From: Phycisphaerales bacterium
GTDB taxonomy: Bacteria > Planctomycetota > Phycisphaerae > Phycisphaerales > UBA1924
Direction: 5' to 3'
DNA length: 64,000 nt
Assembly: GCA_020845755.1 (NCBI GenBank)
Contig: JADLFE010000009.1
Location: forward strand, 62,001 to 126,000
Position 1 is the stretch's first letter, and each line of letters begins with the position of its first letter. The notes under the pieces were generated by a model. It ran no database searches, was not told the origin of the DNA, and saw only the letters and a list, made by a program, of their open reading frames with translations. Below, one piece after another: positions 35,255-44,607 of this stretch. The translations under genes and the position numbers were made by a program.

Positions 35255-35635
35255 TCAGGTGGCGCCGGCAGCGGCCCGCTTGGCCAGCGTCTCGGAGATG
35301 CGCTGGCTCAACAGGTCAGGCGTGAAGGGCTTGACGACGTAGTTGTTCACACCGGCCTTGATCGCCTCAATGACGCGGCCCTTCTCGGCCTCGGTCGTCA
35401 CCATGATGATGGGAGTCGCCTTGTTGGTCTGGCGGAACGCCTTCACGAACGACAGGCCGTCCATGTTGGGCATGTTCCAGTCGACCAGCAGGAGGTCGGG
35501 CTTGGCGGCCTGGACTTTCGACAGGGCGTCCTGGCCATCGCAGGCCTCGACGATGTCGTTATGACCGAGTTGCGCCAACACCGCCTTCTGGATGTTCCGC
35601 ATCGTCTTCGAGTCGTCCACAAGCATGATCTTCAT
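35255..35635 (-). CDS. cheY: Chemotaxis response regulator CheY
   Basis: A single 126-residue receiver domain. The acidic pocket is D7/D8, the phosphoacceptor D52 (VDWNMPNMDG), the switch Thr 80/81 and Lys 102 (KPF). Phosphorylated CheY leaves CheA and binds the flagellar switch to change rotation. It is the last gene of the minus-strand che operon, 58 bp after cheX. Confidence 0.95.
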   Translation of the reverse strand: MKIMLVDDSKTMRNIQKAVLAQLGHNDIVEACDGQDALSKVQAAKPDLLLVDWNMPNMDGLSFVKAFRQTNKATPIIMVTTEAEKGRVIEAIKAGVNNYVVKPFTPDLLSQRISETLAKRAAAGAT

Positions 35636-35693
35636 GACAGCTCCTCAGTCTCTATCTATCGGCTCGGAAGCCGGTCAGGAATCGGTGTTGGGT

Positions 35694-36206
35694 TTAGGCC
35701 TTGGCGGACGCGACGCTGCCGGCGGAGGTGGGGTCTGTGGCGGGCTTGGACTTGATGGCGATCTCGATCACGAACTCGCCGCAGTCCGTGCCGCAGGGGA
35801 CCTGGATGCACGGGACGTCGGACTGGCGTGCAACGCTGTGCTTCGCGCCGACGACAACGCTCGGGCAGGAGATGCTGACTTTGCGTCCGGCGGGGAAGAG
35901 TGCCTTGGCGTTTCCGGAGACCATGTTGACGAGTTCGCCGATGGCGTCGTTGAAGTCGGAGGTCTCGAAGGCAACCTGCTGCCCGCAGAAGAGGGCGACG
36001 ATACGTTCGGCGCAGTCACGCGGGAAACTCAGGACGACCGATCCGACGACATCTCCCGACATGCCGATGATGCCCGAAACATCGAAGGGCTGCTGTCCGG
36101 TCTTGATGGTGGGTTCCCCGATCGAAACCGGGAGTTGGAGCATCGTCGAGAAGACGTTCTGGATGCTCGTGATGAACGGCTTGATGTAATTGGGATCCAT
36201 GATCAC
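35694..36206 (-). CDS. cheX: CheX-family CheY-P phosphatase
   Basis: The protein has 170 residues. The CheC/CheX motif E91-L-V-N94 followed by GNAK is present once, in DAIGELVNMVSGNAK, and the SGDVVGSVVLSFP strand matches CheX. One E-x-x-N site per subunit fits CheX, which works as a dimer to dephosphorylate CheY-P in organisms without CheZ. The C-terminal tail contains several cysteines (CIQVPCGTDC) of unknown meaning. A slightly shorter start (36200) is possible. It lies between cheA and cheY. Confidence 0.88.
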   Translation of the reverse strand: MIMDPNYIKPFITSIQNVFSTMLQLPVSIGEPTIKTGQQPFDVSGIIGMSGDVVGSVVLSFPRDCAERIVALFCGQQVAFETSDFNDAIGELVNMVSGNAKALFPAGRKVSISCPSVVVGAKHSVARQSDVPCIQVPCGTDCGEFVIEIAIKSKPATDPTSAGSVASAKA

Positions 36207-36241
36207 TCCAGTTCGCCGGGTCTCGGCTCTTCCTGCGTCCC

Positions 36242-38578
36242 TTATGCGTTGGTACGTCCCTGGGCCATACGGATGAGTTCCGCGACATCGATGATGAGGC
36301 TGACGCCGCCGTCATCTCGGACGGTCGCGCCGCCCGCCGCTCCGCCGCGGGTCCCGACGCCGTCAAGGGGTTTGATGACGATTTCCTGCTGTCCGATCAG
36401 TCGCGTGACGAGCAGGCCCACGCGCGAGTTGTTCATGCTGAGCACGACGGCGAATGGGGTCTGCACGCCCTCGGCGGGGAGTTCGAACAACTCGGCCGCG
36501 CTGATGAGCGGGAGCACCGAGTCGCGCAGTCGCATCACGCTCCGCCCGCCGATCGAGGAGAGCGACGCCGGGTCGGGCTTGACGATCTCGAGGATGTTGT
36601 TGAGCGGGACGGCGTAGACCTCTTCGCCCACGCCGACCATCATCGCGGGAAGGATCGCGACCGTCAAAGGGATCGTGATCGCGACCGTCGTGCCCTTGCC
36701 CTGCTGGCTCGAGAGCGAGATGAGGCCCTTGAGTTTCTCGATATTTGTGCGGACCACGTCCATCCCCACGCCCCGCCCCGAGAGATCGCTGACGCTGTCG
36801 GCGGTCGAGAATCCCGGGAGGAAGATGAAGTGGAAGACCTCATCGTCGGGGAGGTTCGCCAGGTCCTCGGCGCGGACGAGCCCGCGCTCGACGGCCTTGG
36901 CGCCGATCTTGTCGCGGTTCAGCCCGCGACCGTCGTCGATGATCAGCAGTTGAACGTGGCTCCCCTCGTGGCTGGCGCGGAGCGTGATCGTTCCGGTCTC
37001 GCTCTTGCCGGCGGCGACGCGATCGGCGGGGAGTTCGAGCCCGTGGTCCGCGGCGTTGCGGAGCAGGTGGACGAGCGGATCGCCCAGTTCCTCGATGACG
37101 GACTTGTCAACCTCGGTCTCGCCGCCCTCGATGATCAGTTCGATCTTCTTGCCGGTCTTGCCGCACAGGTCACGGATCAGACGCGGGTACTTGCTGAACA
37201 GTTTCTCCAGGGGCTGCATGCGCGTGCGCATGACGGCGACCTGGATGTCGGCGGTGACGCGGTCAAGCCCCGACGCGGCCAGGAGCATCTGCTCGCGCGA
37301 GTCCTGCGTGGCGCCGTCAACGGCGCCGAGTTGGCGGGTGATCGCGGCGATTCGATTCTTCTGGAGCACCAGTTCGCCGACGAGGTTCATGAGGGCCTCG
37401 AGGCGGTTCACCTCGACACGGATCGTGTGATCGCCGCCGGGCGTCGCGGTACGCTTGGAAGGCTCCTTCTCGGCGCGGGCGTCGCCCGCGGCAGGCGCTG
37501 CGCTCGGGAACGACGACATCGGAGCGGACGCGGTCACGCTGCTCCCGACGTCGGCGGGCTCGGGGACCACGATCGGCGCGGGAAGATCACGCGTCGCGGG
37601 GTCGGGCTCGTCGGTCAAGGCGGCGCCGCCAGCGCCGTGCCCAACATCGAGCGCCAACGCATCGTCGGCGGTCGCACCGGCGGCGAGCAGCGCCTCGGGG
37701 AGTTCGCCCGAGATGAGCAGTTCGACGCGATCGACAAGTTGACCGAATGACCTGCCACAGATCACGCTCTTGCGGAGCGCGTCGGTCTTGGACGCCAGCA
37801 TGGCGATGATGGCGCCGATGCGCGGTGCGAGCTGAGCGCGCACCTCGGCGCTGGCCTCGCCGAACGCCTGGGAAGCGTTGCGCAGGCAGACGCACAGACG
37901 CGTCATGGGCGCGACTTCGAAGAAATCGACCGAGCGAGAGATCGCGTCGGCCAGGTCGAACAACTGCGAGGCGGCGTCACGGAAGGCGGCGGCGTCGAAG
38001 AGACGTGCGGCCTGCTCGCGTGCCTTGGAGAGCGATTCATCCAGGTCGCCGATCAGGAACTCGAGCAGGTCCTTTTTTCCCTCGCCCAAGACCAGCGGCT
38101 TGTCACCGTCCGCGAGCGCCGGGCCGGAGGGCGTGGCGGCGGGCGTCGAGGCTGTGCCGGGCTCGGTCGCGGATGATGCGGAGCGCTTCTGCTTGCCCTC
38201 TCCGAGCGCGGTGAGCACGGCGACGAGGCCATCGTCTGGATCGGAGAGGTGCGCGTCCTGCGCGAGTTGGCCCATCTGCTCCTTGATGAGATCGACGGCC
38301 TTGAGGAGCGCGTCCATCGCGTCGCGGTCGATCACCACCACCCGGTTGCGAGCGGCGTTGAGGGCGCTCTCGGCGGCGTGGGCGATCTTGACGAGGTTGG
38401 AGAGGCTCAGGAACGACGCGCTCCCCTTGATGGTGTGGAGCGCGCGGAAGACCTGGTTGAGCATCTCCGGATCGCAGGGGTCCTGCTCGAGCGTCACCAG
38501 ATCAGACTCGAGTTGCGACAGCAACTCGCCCGACTCGGTGAGGAAGTCCTGCACGATCTGTGGATCGAACGAAGACAC
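36242..38578 (-). CDS. cheA: Chemotaxis histidine kinase CheA
   Basis: GTG start at 38578 with GGGAG at seven bases' spacing; 778 residues. The Hpt domain has the phosphorylation site H48 (LHTIKGSAS). A ~120-residue helical segment (LEFLIGDLDESLSKAREQ) follows where a CheY/CheB-binding P2 domain would be, then a Pro/Ala linker, dimerisation P3 (VEVNRLEALMNLVGELV), the HATPase with N box HLLRNAADHG and G1 DDGRGL, and a CheW-like P5. It autophosphorylates and passes phosphate to CheY and CheB. The segment after Hpt lacks a histidine site, so it is not a second Hpt. Confidence 0.95.
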   Translation of the reverse strand: MSSFDPQIVQDFLTESGELLSQLESDLVTLEQDPCDPEMLNQVFRALHTIKGSASFLSLSNLVKIAHAAESALNAARNRVVVIDRDAMDALLKAVDLIKEQMGQLAQDAHLSDPDDGLVAVLTALGEGKQKRSASSATEPGTASTPAATPSGPALADGDKPLVLGEGKKDLLEFLIGDLDESLSKAREQAARLFDAAAFRDAASQLFDLADAISRSVDFFEVAPMTRLCVCLRNASQAFGEASAEVRAQLAPRIGAIIAMLASKTDALRKSVICGRSFGQLVDRVELLISGELPEALLAAGATADDALALDVGHGAGGAALTDEPDPATRDLPAPIVVPEPADVGSSVTASAPMSSFPSAAPAAGDARAEKEPSKRTATPGGDHTIRVEVNRLEALMNLVGELVLQKNRIAAITRQLGAVDGATQDSREQMLLAASGLDRVTADIQVAVMRTRMQPLEKLFSKYPRLIRDLCGKTGKKIELIIEGGETEVDKSVIEELGDPLVHLLRNAADHGLELPADRVAAGKSETGTITLRASHEGSHVQLLIIDDGRGLNRDKIGAKAVERGLVRAEDLANLPDDEVFHFIFLPGFSTADSVSDLSGRGVGMDVVRTNIEKLKGLISLSSQQGKGTTVAITIPLTVAILPAMMVGVGEEVYAVPLNNILEIVKPDPASLSSIGGRSVMRLRDSVLPLISAAELFELPAEGVQTPFAVVLSMNNSRVGLLVTRLIGQQEIVIKPLDGVGTRGGAAGGATVRDDGGVSLIIDVAELIRMAQGRTNA

Positions 38579-38623
38579 GCGATGCTCCCGGCCGGCTCGG
38601 CCAGCGTTCGGTCACCTGGAAAG

Positions 38624-39487
38624 TTAGAGACCCTTGCTCGACAACTTGCGGTAGCAGAACGCCTGCGGCACGGGGAGCGCCTGGAAGGGCGCTTCGCCCG
38701 AGCGGATCGTCTCCGAGTGCCCGATGAACAGGTACCCGTCGTCCGCCAGTTGATCGGCGAACATGTTGAGCACCTGCTTCTTCATGGGGTCGTCGAAGTA
38801 GATCATGACGTTGCGGCAGAAGATGACGTCCCAAATGCCGTGTCGCTTGGCGCCGAGACGGTCGCGGAGGTTGTGCTTCTCGAAGTTGACCATGGAGCGG
38901 GTGGTGTCGTTGAGGATCGAGTAGGGCCCTTCGGTCTTAAAGAATCGCTGGCGGATGATGGCGGGGGTCGATCGCATCGCGTATTCGGTGTACTTGGCCG
39001 ACTCGGCGACTTCGAGGGCTTTCTCGCTGATGTCGGTGCCGAGGATCTCGATGCGCCAGTCGTTGACGCGGATGCCCAGGGAGCGCTGGATCATGATGGC
39101 GAGGGTGTAGGGCTCCTCGCCGGTCGAGCAGGCCGCGGACCACACGCGGAGGCGCTTGGTGGACTGGCGTGCTTCCAGGATCTCGGGGAGGACGGTCTTT
39201 TCGAAGACGTCCAGTTGGGGTTCGTTGCGGAAGAAACTGGTCTCGTTGATGGTGATCCGGTTGAACATCTCCTGGAACTCGTCGGCCATGTAGGGCCCCA
39301 TGGAGAGGAACTGGATGTACTGGGTGAAGTTGTCCATCTCGAGTTCGGCGAGGCGATGCCCCAGGCGCGATTCGAGCACATACTTCTTGCCGTCGGGGAA
39401 ATGGATGCCCGAGCGGTCGTAGATGATCTTCCGCAGGTCGTTGAACTCGCGGTCGGTGATGCTGATCTTCGAAGCGGCGGTCGACAT
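38624..39487 (-). CDS. cheR: Chemotaxis protein methyltransferase CheR
   Basis: The protein has 287 residues, with an N-terminal CheR helical domain (LRKIIYDRSGIHFPDGKKYVLESRL) and a C-terminal SAM-binding domain (VWSAACSTGEEPYTLAI, DVIFCRNVMIYF). It methylates glutamates of chemoreceptors; CheB reverses this. It follows cheW by 47 bp and precedes cheA by 45 bp. Confidence 0.95.
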   Translation of the reverse strand: MSTAASKISITDREFNDLRKIIYDRSGIHFPDGKKYVLESRLGHRLAELEMDNFTQYIQFLSMGPYMADEFQEMFNRITINETSFFRNEPQLDVFEKTVLPEILEARQSTKRLRVWSAACSTGEEPYTLAIMIQRSLGIRVNDWRIEILGTDISEKALEVAESAKYTEYAMRSTPAIIRQRFFKTEGPYSILNDTTRSMVNFEKHNLRDRLGAKRHGIWDVIFCRNVMIYFDDPMKKQVLNMFADQLADDGYLFIGHSETIRSGEAPFQALPVPQAFCYRKLSSKGL

Positions 39488-39534
39488 GGACTTCTCCGGA
39501 ATCTGGGCCGTGGTTGATCTGGAAGAAACGGGCG

Positions 39535-40029
39535 TCAGGCCGCGGTGGCGACAGCGGCGCCGAGCGCGGCCGAGCCGAACAACTTCTGAAGATCGAGCAG
39601 GATCAGGAGGCGGTCGTTGAGTTTGCCCACGCCGGCGATAAAGTCGGCGTTGATCGAGCAGACCATGGCGGGCGCTGGCTCGACGATCTCGCTGGAGATG
39701 CGCAGCACTTCGTGGACCTTGTCGACGAGGAATCCGAGCACGCGGCCCTGCACCTCGACCACGACGATCCGGGTGTCCTCGCCGCGTTCGGCCGTCGGGA
39801 AGCCGAATCGCTTGCGCAGATCGAGCACAGGGATGATCTTGCCGCGGAGGTTGATGACTCCCTCGACCTCCGGCGGGCTCTGGGGCACGCGGGTGAGGTC
39901 CATCATTCGGTTGATTTCCTGCACGGCGAGGATGTCAACGGCGAACTCTTCGCCCGCAACCTCGAAGGTGACGAGTTGGAGTTGAGTGGGACCGGACGAC
40001 GCCTGGTGCTGGCTGATCTGGTGCGACAT
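39535..40029 (-). CDS. cheW: Chemotaxis adaptor CheW
   Basis: ATG at 40029 with GAGGAA seven bases upstream, giving 164 residues; a longer frame upstream to 40299 runs into cheB and is not needed. The CheW fold is clear: LVTFEVAGEEFAVDILAVQEI, VINLRGKIIPVLDLRKRFG, VLGFLVDKVHEVLRI. It couples receptors to CheA. It is placed 143 bp after cheB, the widest gap in the operon. Confidence 0.94.
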   Translation of the reverse strand: MSHQISQHQASSGPTQLQLVTFEVAGEEFAVDILAVQEINRMMDLTRVPQSPPEVEGVINLRGKIIPVLDLRKRFGFPTAERGEDTRIVVVEVQGRVLGFLVDKVHEVLRISSEIVEPAPAMVCSINADFIAGVGKLNDRLLILLDLQKLFGSAALGAAVATAA

Positions 40030-40172
40030 GGCAATTCCTCTGGCGCCCAAACACGAAGGGGCGCGTCTGTCGTATCGACGGGGGCTTGACGCGACTTCAG
40101 CGGACTTGGCGGTGTTTGGGATGGGTTGACCACACCACGGGCCCCCGCCAACAAAACCGGGTGAAACCCGGC

Positions 40173-41207
40173 CTACGCGACCTTGGCGACGGCCTTGCCC
40201 CCGACCGACGCGACCAAGGCGCCGAGGATGGAATCGGGTGAGCCGGGCGTGGCAATGCCTGCCTCGACGACAGCCTTGGGCATGCCGTAGACCACGCACG
40301 TGGAGCCTTCCTGGGCGAGGATCACGCCGCGCGAGGCGTGAAGCTCGCGACCTCCGATAAGTCCGTCGTCGCCCATCCCGGTGAGCACGACGCCGATGGT
40401 CGCTTCGCCGACGGCCTGGGCCGCGGAAGCAAAGAGTTCGTTCACGCAGGGCTTGTAGAGCGCGCTCTTGGGTTCGTCGGAGATTTCGAGGCGCAAGCGA
40501 CCGGCGGCGCTGCCGCGGACGCGTCCGTGCTTGCCGCCCTGGATGATGTAGACGTGCCCGCGTTCGAGCGGCATTTCCTGATCGGCATGGTGGACGGGCA
40601 CGGCGCTGATCTGTCCGAGTCGTTCGGAGAGGCCCTTGGTGAACATGGCGGGCATGTGCTGGGCGAGGACGAGCGGCGTGGTGAGGGTGCGGGGCAGGCC
40701 GCTGATGAGACGCTCGACGACGGGGGGACCGCCCGTGCTGGAGCCGACGACGACGAGTTGATACTCACGCTTGGGGAGGTTGGCGGGCGAACTAGGCCGC
40801 GGCGGGAACTTCTGCTTGCGGGCCTCGCCGATGGCGCGGAGTTTGGAGACGACCTCTCGGCGCAGCGTTTCCTCGTCGGAAACGTCCTTGGCGATGACGT
40901 CAGCGGCGCCGAGGCGAAGGGCCTCCAGCGCGTGCGTGCTCCCGGCGGCGGTTAGCGTTGAGCACATGAGCACGGCGGGGCGCAGTTCGGGGCGCAGGGT
41001 GCGCAGGCGTGCCAGCACGCCCAGCCCGTCCATCACGGGCATCTCGACGTCGAGCGTGATGATGTCGGGCGCGAGGGACTGGATCTTCTCGAGTGCCTGC
41101 TGCCCGTCGCGTGCACTGTCAACCACCTTCATGGCGGCGTCGGACTCGATGAACTTGGTCAGCATGCGACGGATCACAACCGAATCATCAACGACGAGTA
41201 CTCGCAC
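40173..41207 (-). CDS. cheB: Chemotaxis response regulator and protein-glutamate methylesterase CheB
   Basis: I choose the GTG at 41207, which follows GGGAG at seven bases and opens directly with VRVLVVDDS; the frame reaches 41240. The 344-residue protein has a receiver domain (D53 in LDVEMPVMDG) and a methylesterase domain with catalytic Ser in GSSTGG (~156), His in AQHMP (H184) and Asp in GMGDDG. Phosphorylation by CheA activates removal of receptor methyl groups. It is the first gene of the operon. Confidence 0.95.
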   Translation of the reverse strand: MRVLVVDDSVVIRRMLTKFIESDAAMKVVDSARDGQQALEKIQSLAPDIITLDVEMPVMDGLGVLARLRTLRPELRPAVLMCSTLTAAGSTHALEALRLGAADVIAKDVSDEETLRREVVSKLRAIGEARKQKFPPRPSSPANLPKREYQLVVVGSSTGGPPVVERLISGLPRTLTTPLVLAQHMPAMFTKGLSERLGQISAVPVHHADQEMPLERGHVYIIQGGKHGRVRGSAAGRLRLEISDEPKSALYKPCVNELFASAAQAVGEATIGVVLTGMGDDGLIGGRELHASRGVILAQEGSTCVVYGMPKAVVEAGIATPGSPDSILGALVASVGGKAVAKVA

Positions 41208-41295
41208 GGGCAACTCCCTGTGGCACACATGCAGCGCCACGGGTCTTCATCGAACGGACGCACGAGTGGCTTGAGGACCTGCCCGGAAAGTCCGA

Positions 41296-41324
41296 GAAAA
41301 GAAAGGGCCCGGGATCGCCGGGCC
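41296..41324 (-). terminator. Terminator hairpin after the S9 peptidase gene
   Basis: On the minus strand GGCCCGG and CCGGGCC pair around a five-base loop, followed by a T-rich CTTTCTTTTC tract. It is 42 bp beyond the peptidase stop and also separates it from cheB. Confidence 0.72.
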
Positions 41325-41365
41325 TCGTCGGAGAATGGTTCTGGTGTCTGCTCGCGGACGGGACG

Positions 41366-43477
41366 CTACTTGTTCGTGCTCCCCAGACCCGGCACGTGCT
41401 CGGCGCCGATCTTCACCTGGGCCGACGACTTGGACATCGTGTCCCCCACCGGCTCGAATCGTCCACCCAGGTGCTGCGAGAGGAACGCCTCGGTGACGGC
41501 GTTGAACGCCGCGTTGTTCTCAGGGCGGGCAAAGCCGTGCCCTTCATCCGGGAAAAGAACGTACGTCACGGGGATGCCGGCCTTCTTCATGGCGGTGACG
41601 ATCTGGTCGGCCTCGACCTGTTTGACGCGCGGGTCGTTGGCGCCCTGCCCGATCAGGAGCGGCCTCTTGATGCGATCGACGAAATTGAGGGGCGAGCGGT
41701 CGGCGAGCAGTTTGCGACCAGCCTCCGTCGACGGATCGCCGACGCGCTGCGCCAGCACCGGGAAGAACGGGTACCAGTACTCGGGGATGTTCTGCATGAG
41801 CGTCTGCAAACTCGAGGGCCCGACGATGTCGACGCCGCAGGCAAAGAAGTCGGGCGTGAAGGTCAGACCGACGAGCGTGGAATACCCGCCGTAACTTCCG
41901 CCCATGATGGCGACCTTGCCCTTGTCGGCGATCTTCTGATCGACGGCCCAGTTGACGGCGTCGAGCAGGTCGTCGTGCATCTTGCCGGCCCACTGGCCGT
42001 TGGCCGCGTTGACGAAGTTCTTGCCGAATCCCGTTGAGCCGCGGAAGTTGACAGAGAGAACGGCGTAGCCGCGGTTGGAGAGCCACTGGTGGTACGGGTC
42101 GTAGCCCCAATCGTCGCGGGCCCACGGGCCGCCGTGGACCATCAGGACCATGGGGAGGGGCTTGTCGGGGCGTGCGTTGGTGTCGGCGTCGGCCCATTTG
42201 GGGAGGGTCAGATAGGAAACGAGGTCCAGGCCGTCGCGGCTCTTGAGCACCATCGCGTGCATGGGCGACAGGGGCAGGCCCTCCAGGGCCTTGCGATTGC
42301 TGAAGAGGAATGTTGCCTTGCCGGCCTTGCCCGCGTCGGCGCGGTCGTAGCGGTAGTAACGCACCGGGCCGTCGTCGTCGGTGTAGGCGACAATCCAGCG
42401 TTTGTCATCCATGGAGCGGCTGACCACGCCCAAGTCGCCGTCGCACACGCTCGCGAGGTAATCAAGGTCGGGCTTGACGGCCGGATCAAGGACCTTCCAG
42501 TGCTGGCGGTCGTAGTCGAACGCGACGGCCTGCACGGTCTTCTCGGTGGGATGCACGAGGGCCTCACCCACGTCGGCCTTGGGATCCTCGGCGAGAATCT
42601 CCTCCTTGCCGGTCTTGAGATCGATCGCCTTGAGGGCCGCGGTATTTCGTCCGCGGCTGTCGGTCATGTAGAGCACGTCCTGGGTCTTGTTGAAGCCGGC
42701 GGGGGCGGTGGTCATCGAGTCCTCGGGCCCGATGGTCGCGAAGGGCTCGGTGGCATCGCCCTTGACGCGCACGATTTCCATCTCGGCCTTGGGGGTGAAT
42801 CGCATGGCGAAGCGAACGTTGAAATCGTCGTCGCAGATGTGGGCGAGCATGCCCTCGTTCTTGCGTACGAGTTTCATCTCGCCGGTCTTGATATTGACGC
42901 GGTAGATGTCGTGAAGGCGCGGGTCGCGGTTGTTGAGGCCGATGAGCAGTTCATTGGGGGCCTTTTCGCTGACGCCCTGGATCTGGGCCGTGGGACGCAG
43001 TGCCCGCCCGGTGGGGCCGACGAGCGGCTTGCCGTCGGGCCCGGGGATGGAGTCAAAGGGGGTAAGGTCGATCTGCTTGCCGCTGGAAAGGTCGACTGAA
43101 TAGAGGCGCCAGTCCTCGTCGCCGCCGGAGTCCTGAAGGTAGAGGATGTGGTTGTTGGTGAAGGCCCAGAAGTACTGGCGGATGCCGCGTTTGGTGTCGC
43201 TGGTGATGGGCGTGGCCATGTCGGGCTGCTCGACGGGGGCGACCCAGATGTTGAGCACGCCGTTGACTGGCGAGAGGAAGGCGATCTGCTTGCCGTCGGG
43301 GCTGAGGCGTGCCTGGGCGCGATCGGGGTTTCCGAAGAGGACGTCGCGCGAGATGAGGGCGGTCGGAGCGGAATCCTTGTTGCCGACGGGATTGGTGAGC
43401 GGCGCGTTGCTCTGAGCCCATGCCGCGGACGTGACAACCAGCGACGCCAGCAGGAAGGCGGGGGTACGACGGATCAT
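41366..43477 (-). CDS. Secreted S9-family serine peptidase (prolyl oligopeptidase/acylaminoacyl-peptidase type)
   Basis: The protein has 703 residues with a signal peptide ending AWA/Q. The N-terminal ~400 residues form a beta-propeller (repeated short strands with ALKAIDLKTG-type turns), and the C-terminal alpha/beta-hydrolase has the nucleophile S528 in GGSYGG, an Asp in GQGANDPRV and a His in DEGHGF. It should cleave oligopeptides outside the cytoplasm. It stands upstream of the che operon on the same strand but is separated by a hairpin, so is probably independent. Confidence 0.93.
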   Translation of the reverse strand: MIRRTPAFLLASLVVTSAAWAQSNAPLTNPVGNKDSAPTALISRDVLFGNPDRAQARLSPDGKQIAFLSPVNGVLNIWVAPVEQPDMATPITSDTKRGIRQYFWAFTNNHILYLQDSGGDEDWRLYSVDLSSGKQIDLTPFDSIPGPDGKPLVGPTGRALRPTAQIQGVSEKAPNELLIGLNNRDPRLHDIYRVNIKTGEMKLVRKNEGMLAHICDDDFNVRFAMRFTPKAEMEIVRVKGDATEPFATIGPEDSMTTAPAGFNKTQDVLYMTDSRGRNTAALKAIDLKTGKEEILAEDPKADVGEALVHPTEKTVQAVAFDYDRQHWKVLDPAVKPDLDYLASVCDGDLGVVSRSMDDKRWIVAYTDDDGPVRYYRYDRADAGKAGKATFLFSNRKALEGLPLSPMHAMVLKSRDGLDLVSYLTLPKWADADTNARPDKPLPMVLMVHGGPWARDDWGYDPYHQWLSNRGYAVLSVNFRGSTGFGKNFVNAANGQWAGKMHDDLLDAVNWAVDQKIADKGKVAIMGGSYGGYSTLVGLTFTPDFFACGVDIVGPSSLQTLMQNIPEYWYPFFPVLAQRVGDPSTEAGRKLLADRSPLNFVDRIKRPLLIGQGANDPRVKQVEADQIVTAMKKAGIPVTYVLFPDEGHGFARPENNAAFNAVTEAFLSQHLGGRFEPVGDTMSKSSAQVKIGAEHVPGLGSTNK

Positions 43478-43640
43478 GGATTCTCCTTCGATTGATCACC
43501 CGTCGCGGCGCGTGGCGCGCGGGCATCGGCGAGTTGTACCGCGTCAGGCCCGTGAGGATTCACACAATCGCGGGCGTGGCATGGTGTCTTGGGAACAGAG
43601 GCCGCCGGAACTCCTCGCGGAAGTCGGCGGCAAGAGAAAG

Positions 43641-43724
43641 TGCCCAGGAGAGGATTTGAACCTCCATGCCCTTGCGGGCGCTACCACCTCAAGGTAGTGC
43701 GTCTGCCAATTTCGCCACCTGGGC
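43641..43724 (-). tRNA. tRNA-Leu (anticodon GAG)
   Basis: The 84-base cloverleaf has a 7-bp acceptor stem (GCCCAGG/CCTGGGC) and discriminator A. The CTACC anticodon stem holds a TTGAGGT loop, anticodon GAG. A long variable arm (CGCCCGCAAGGGCA) and the GGTTCAAATCC T arm mark it as a class II tRNA-Leu. The 3' CCA is not encoded: the bases following A are CTTTC. It decodes CUC/CUU. Confidence 0.95.
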
Positions 43725-43962
43725 AGATGGCCCGGCCAAGGCGTTCGCCGGGGTGGAGAGGATAGGCACCGAGAAGGGCGGGAGGCCAGTGGAAGGACGC
43801 GGGCGTGAAGCGGGCGAGAGGCGAACGCTTGGGCAACATGCAGATAGGCGTGAATCGAGCCCTTGGCCTGATGATCGCCTAATGTTGGGAGTCGGAGGGA
43901 GGGCGTGACCAGCGGGTCGCGCCGGGAGTATCCCCGACGCCGTGCATCTCGAAAGGCCGAAC

Positions 43963-44421
43963 ATGACCCAAGCACCGACCCAGGTGCAGACGCTCTTGGA
44001 CCTGATCGCGCGCGAGGCCCGCCAGTCGGGCGTGTTCGGCGAAGTGGTCGTATCCCCTACCCGGGTGGAGTGCGCCGCCAAGGACGCCGCGGAACCGGCG
44101 TTCTACCGCGTGGACATCAGCGGGAGTGACGCGGTCGTGTCGCTGGTTACCGCCAATCGTTGGCTGAGCGAATCGATCGAGTCGGATCTCCTGCACAACG
44201 GCGATTCGATGGAGGACCTGGTCGAGGAGGAATTGGACGAACTTGGGATCAGCGGCGTGACGCCGACCATCCAGCACTTTCGCTCGGACGACAAACTGTT
44301 CACGTTCAAGTCGGGCGTGCCGGGCGGCGTGAATGCGGGCGGGAAGACGATCACGACGTGGCTCTTGGCGTACGAGGCGGCGTTCCGCAACCTCGGCGAC
44401 ATGTCGGGCGGGGACGAGTAA
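43963..44421 (+). CDS. Conserved-looking hypothetical protein
   Basis: ATG at 43963 (an in-frame GTG at 43942 is an alternative). The 152-residue product is acidic and soluble, with no signal peptide or membrane helix; it contains an alpha/beta-like pattern (FGEVVVSPTRVECAAKD, FYRVDIS, TITTWLLAYEAAFRNL) and an Asp/Glu-rich helix (MEDLVEEELDELG). I do not recognise it. It lies between the tRNA-Leu gene and the GT4 glycosyltransferase. Confidence 0.65.
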   Translation: MTQAPTQVQTLLDLIAREARQSGVFGEVVVSPTRVECAAKDAAEPAFYRVDISGSDAVVSLVTANRWLSESIESDLLHNGDSMEDLVEEELDELGISGVTPTIQHFRSDDKLFTFKSGVPGGVNAGGKTITTWLLAYEAAFRNLGDMSGGDE

Positions 44422-44607
44422 GCCGATCGATGTCGGGCATCGTCGGTTGAACACACCATGCGTCAATCGGCAACGAAATAAACGGAATACGAGCGCGGGG
44501 TGTGCGGCGCGTGTGAACAATGGCGGGCCTGTGCGAGGGATGGAACCGTCGCGCGGCATGATGATGAGAAATGCGGGCCGCGAAGGCGCGACGCTGAGGA
44601 CGGTGTC

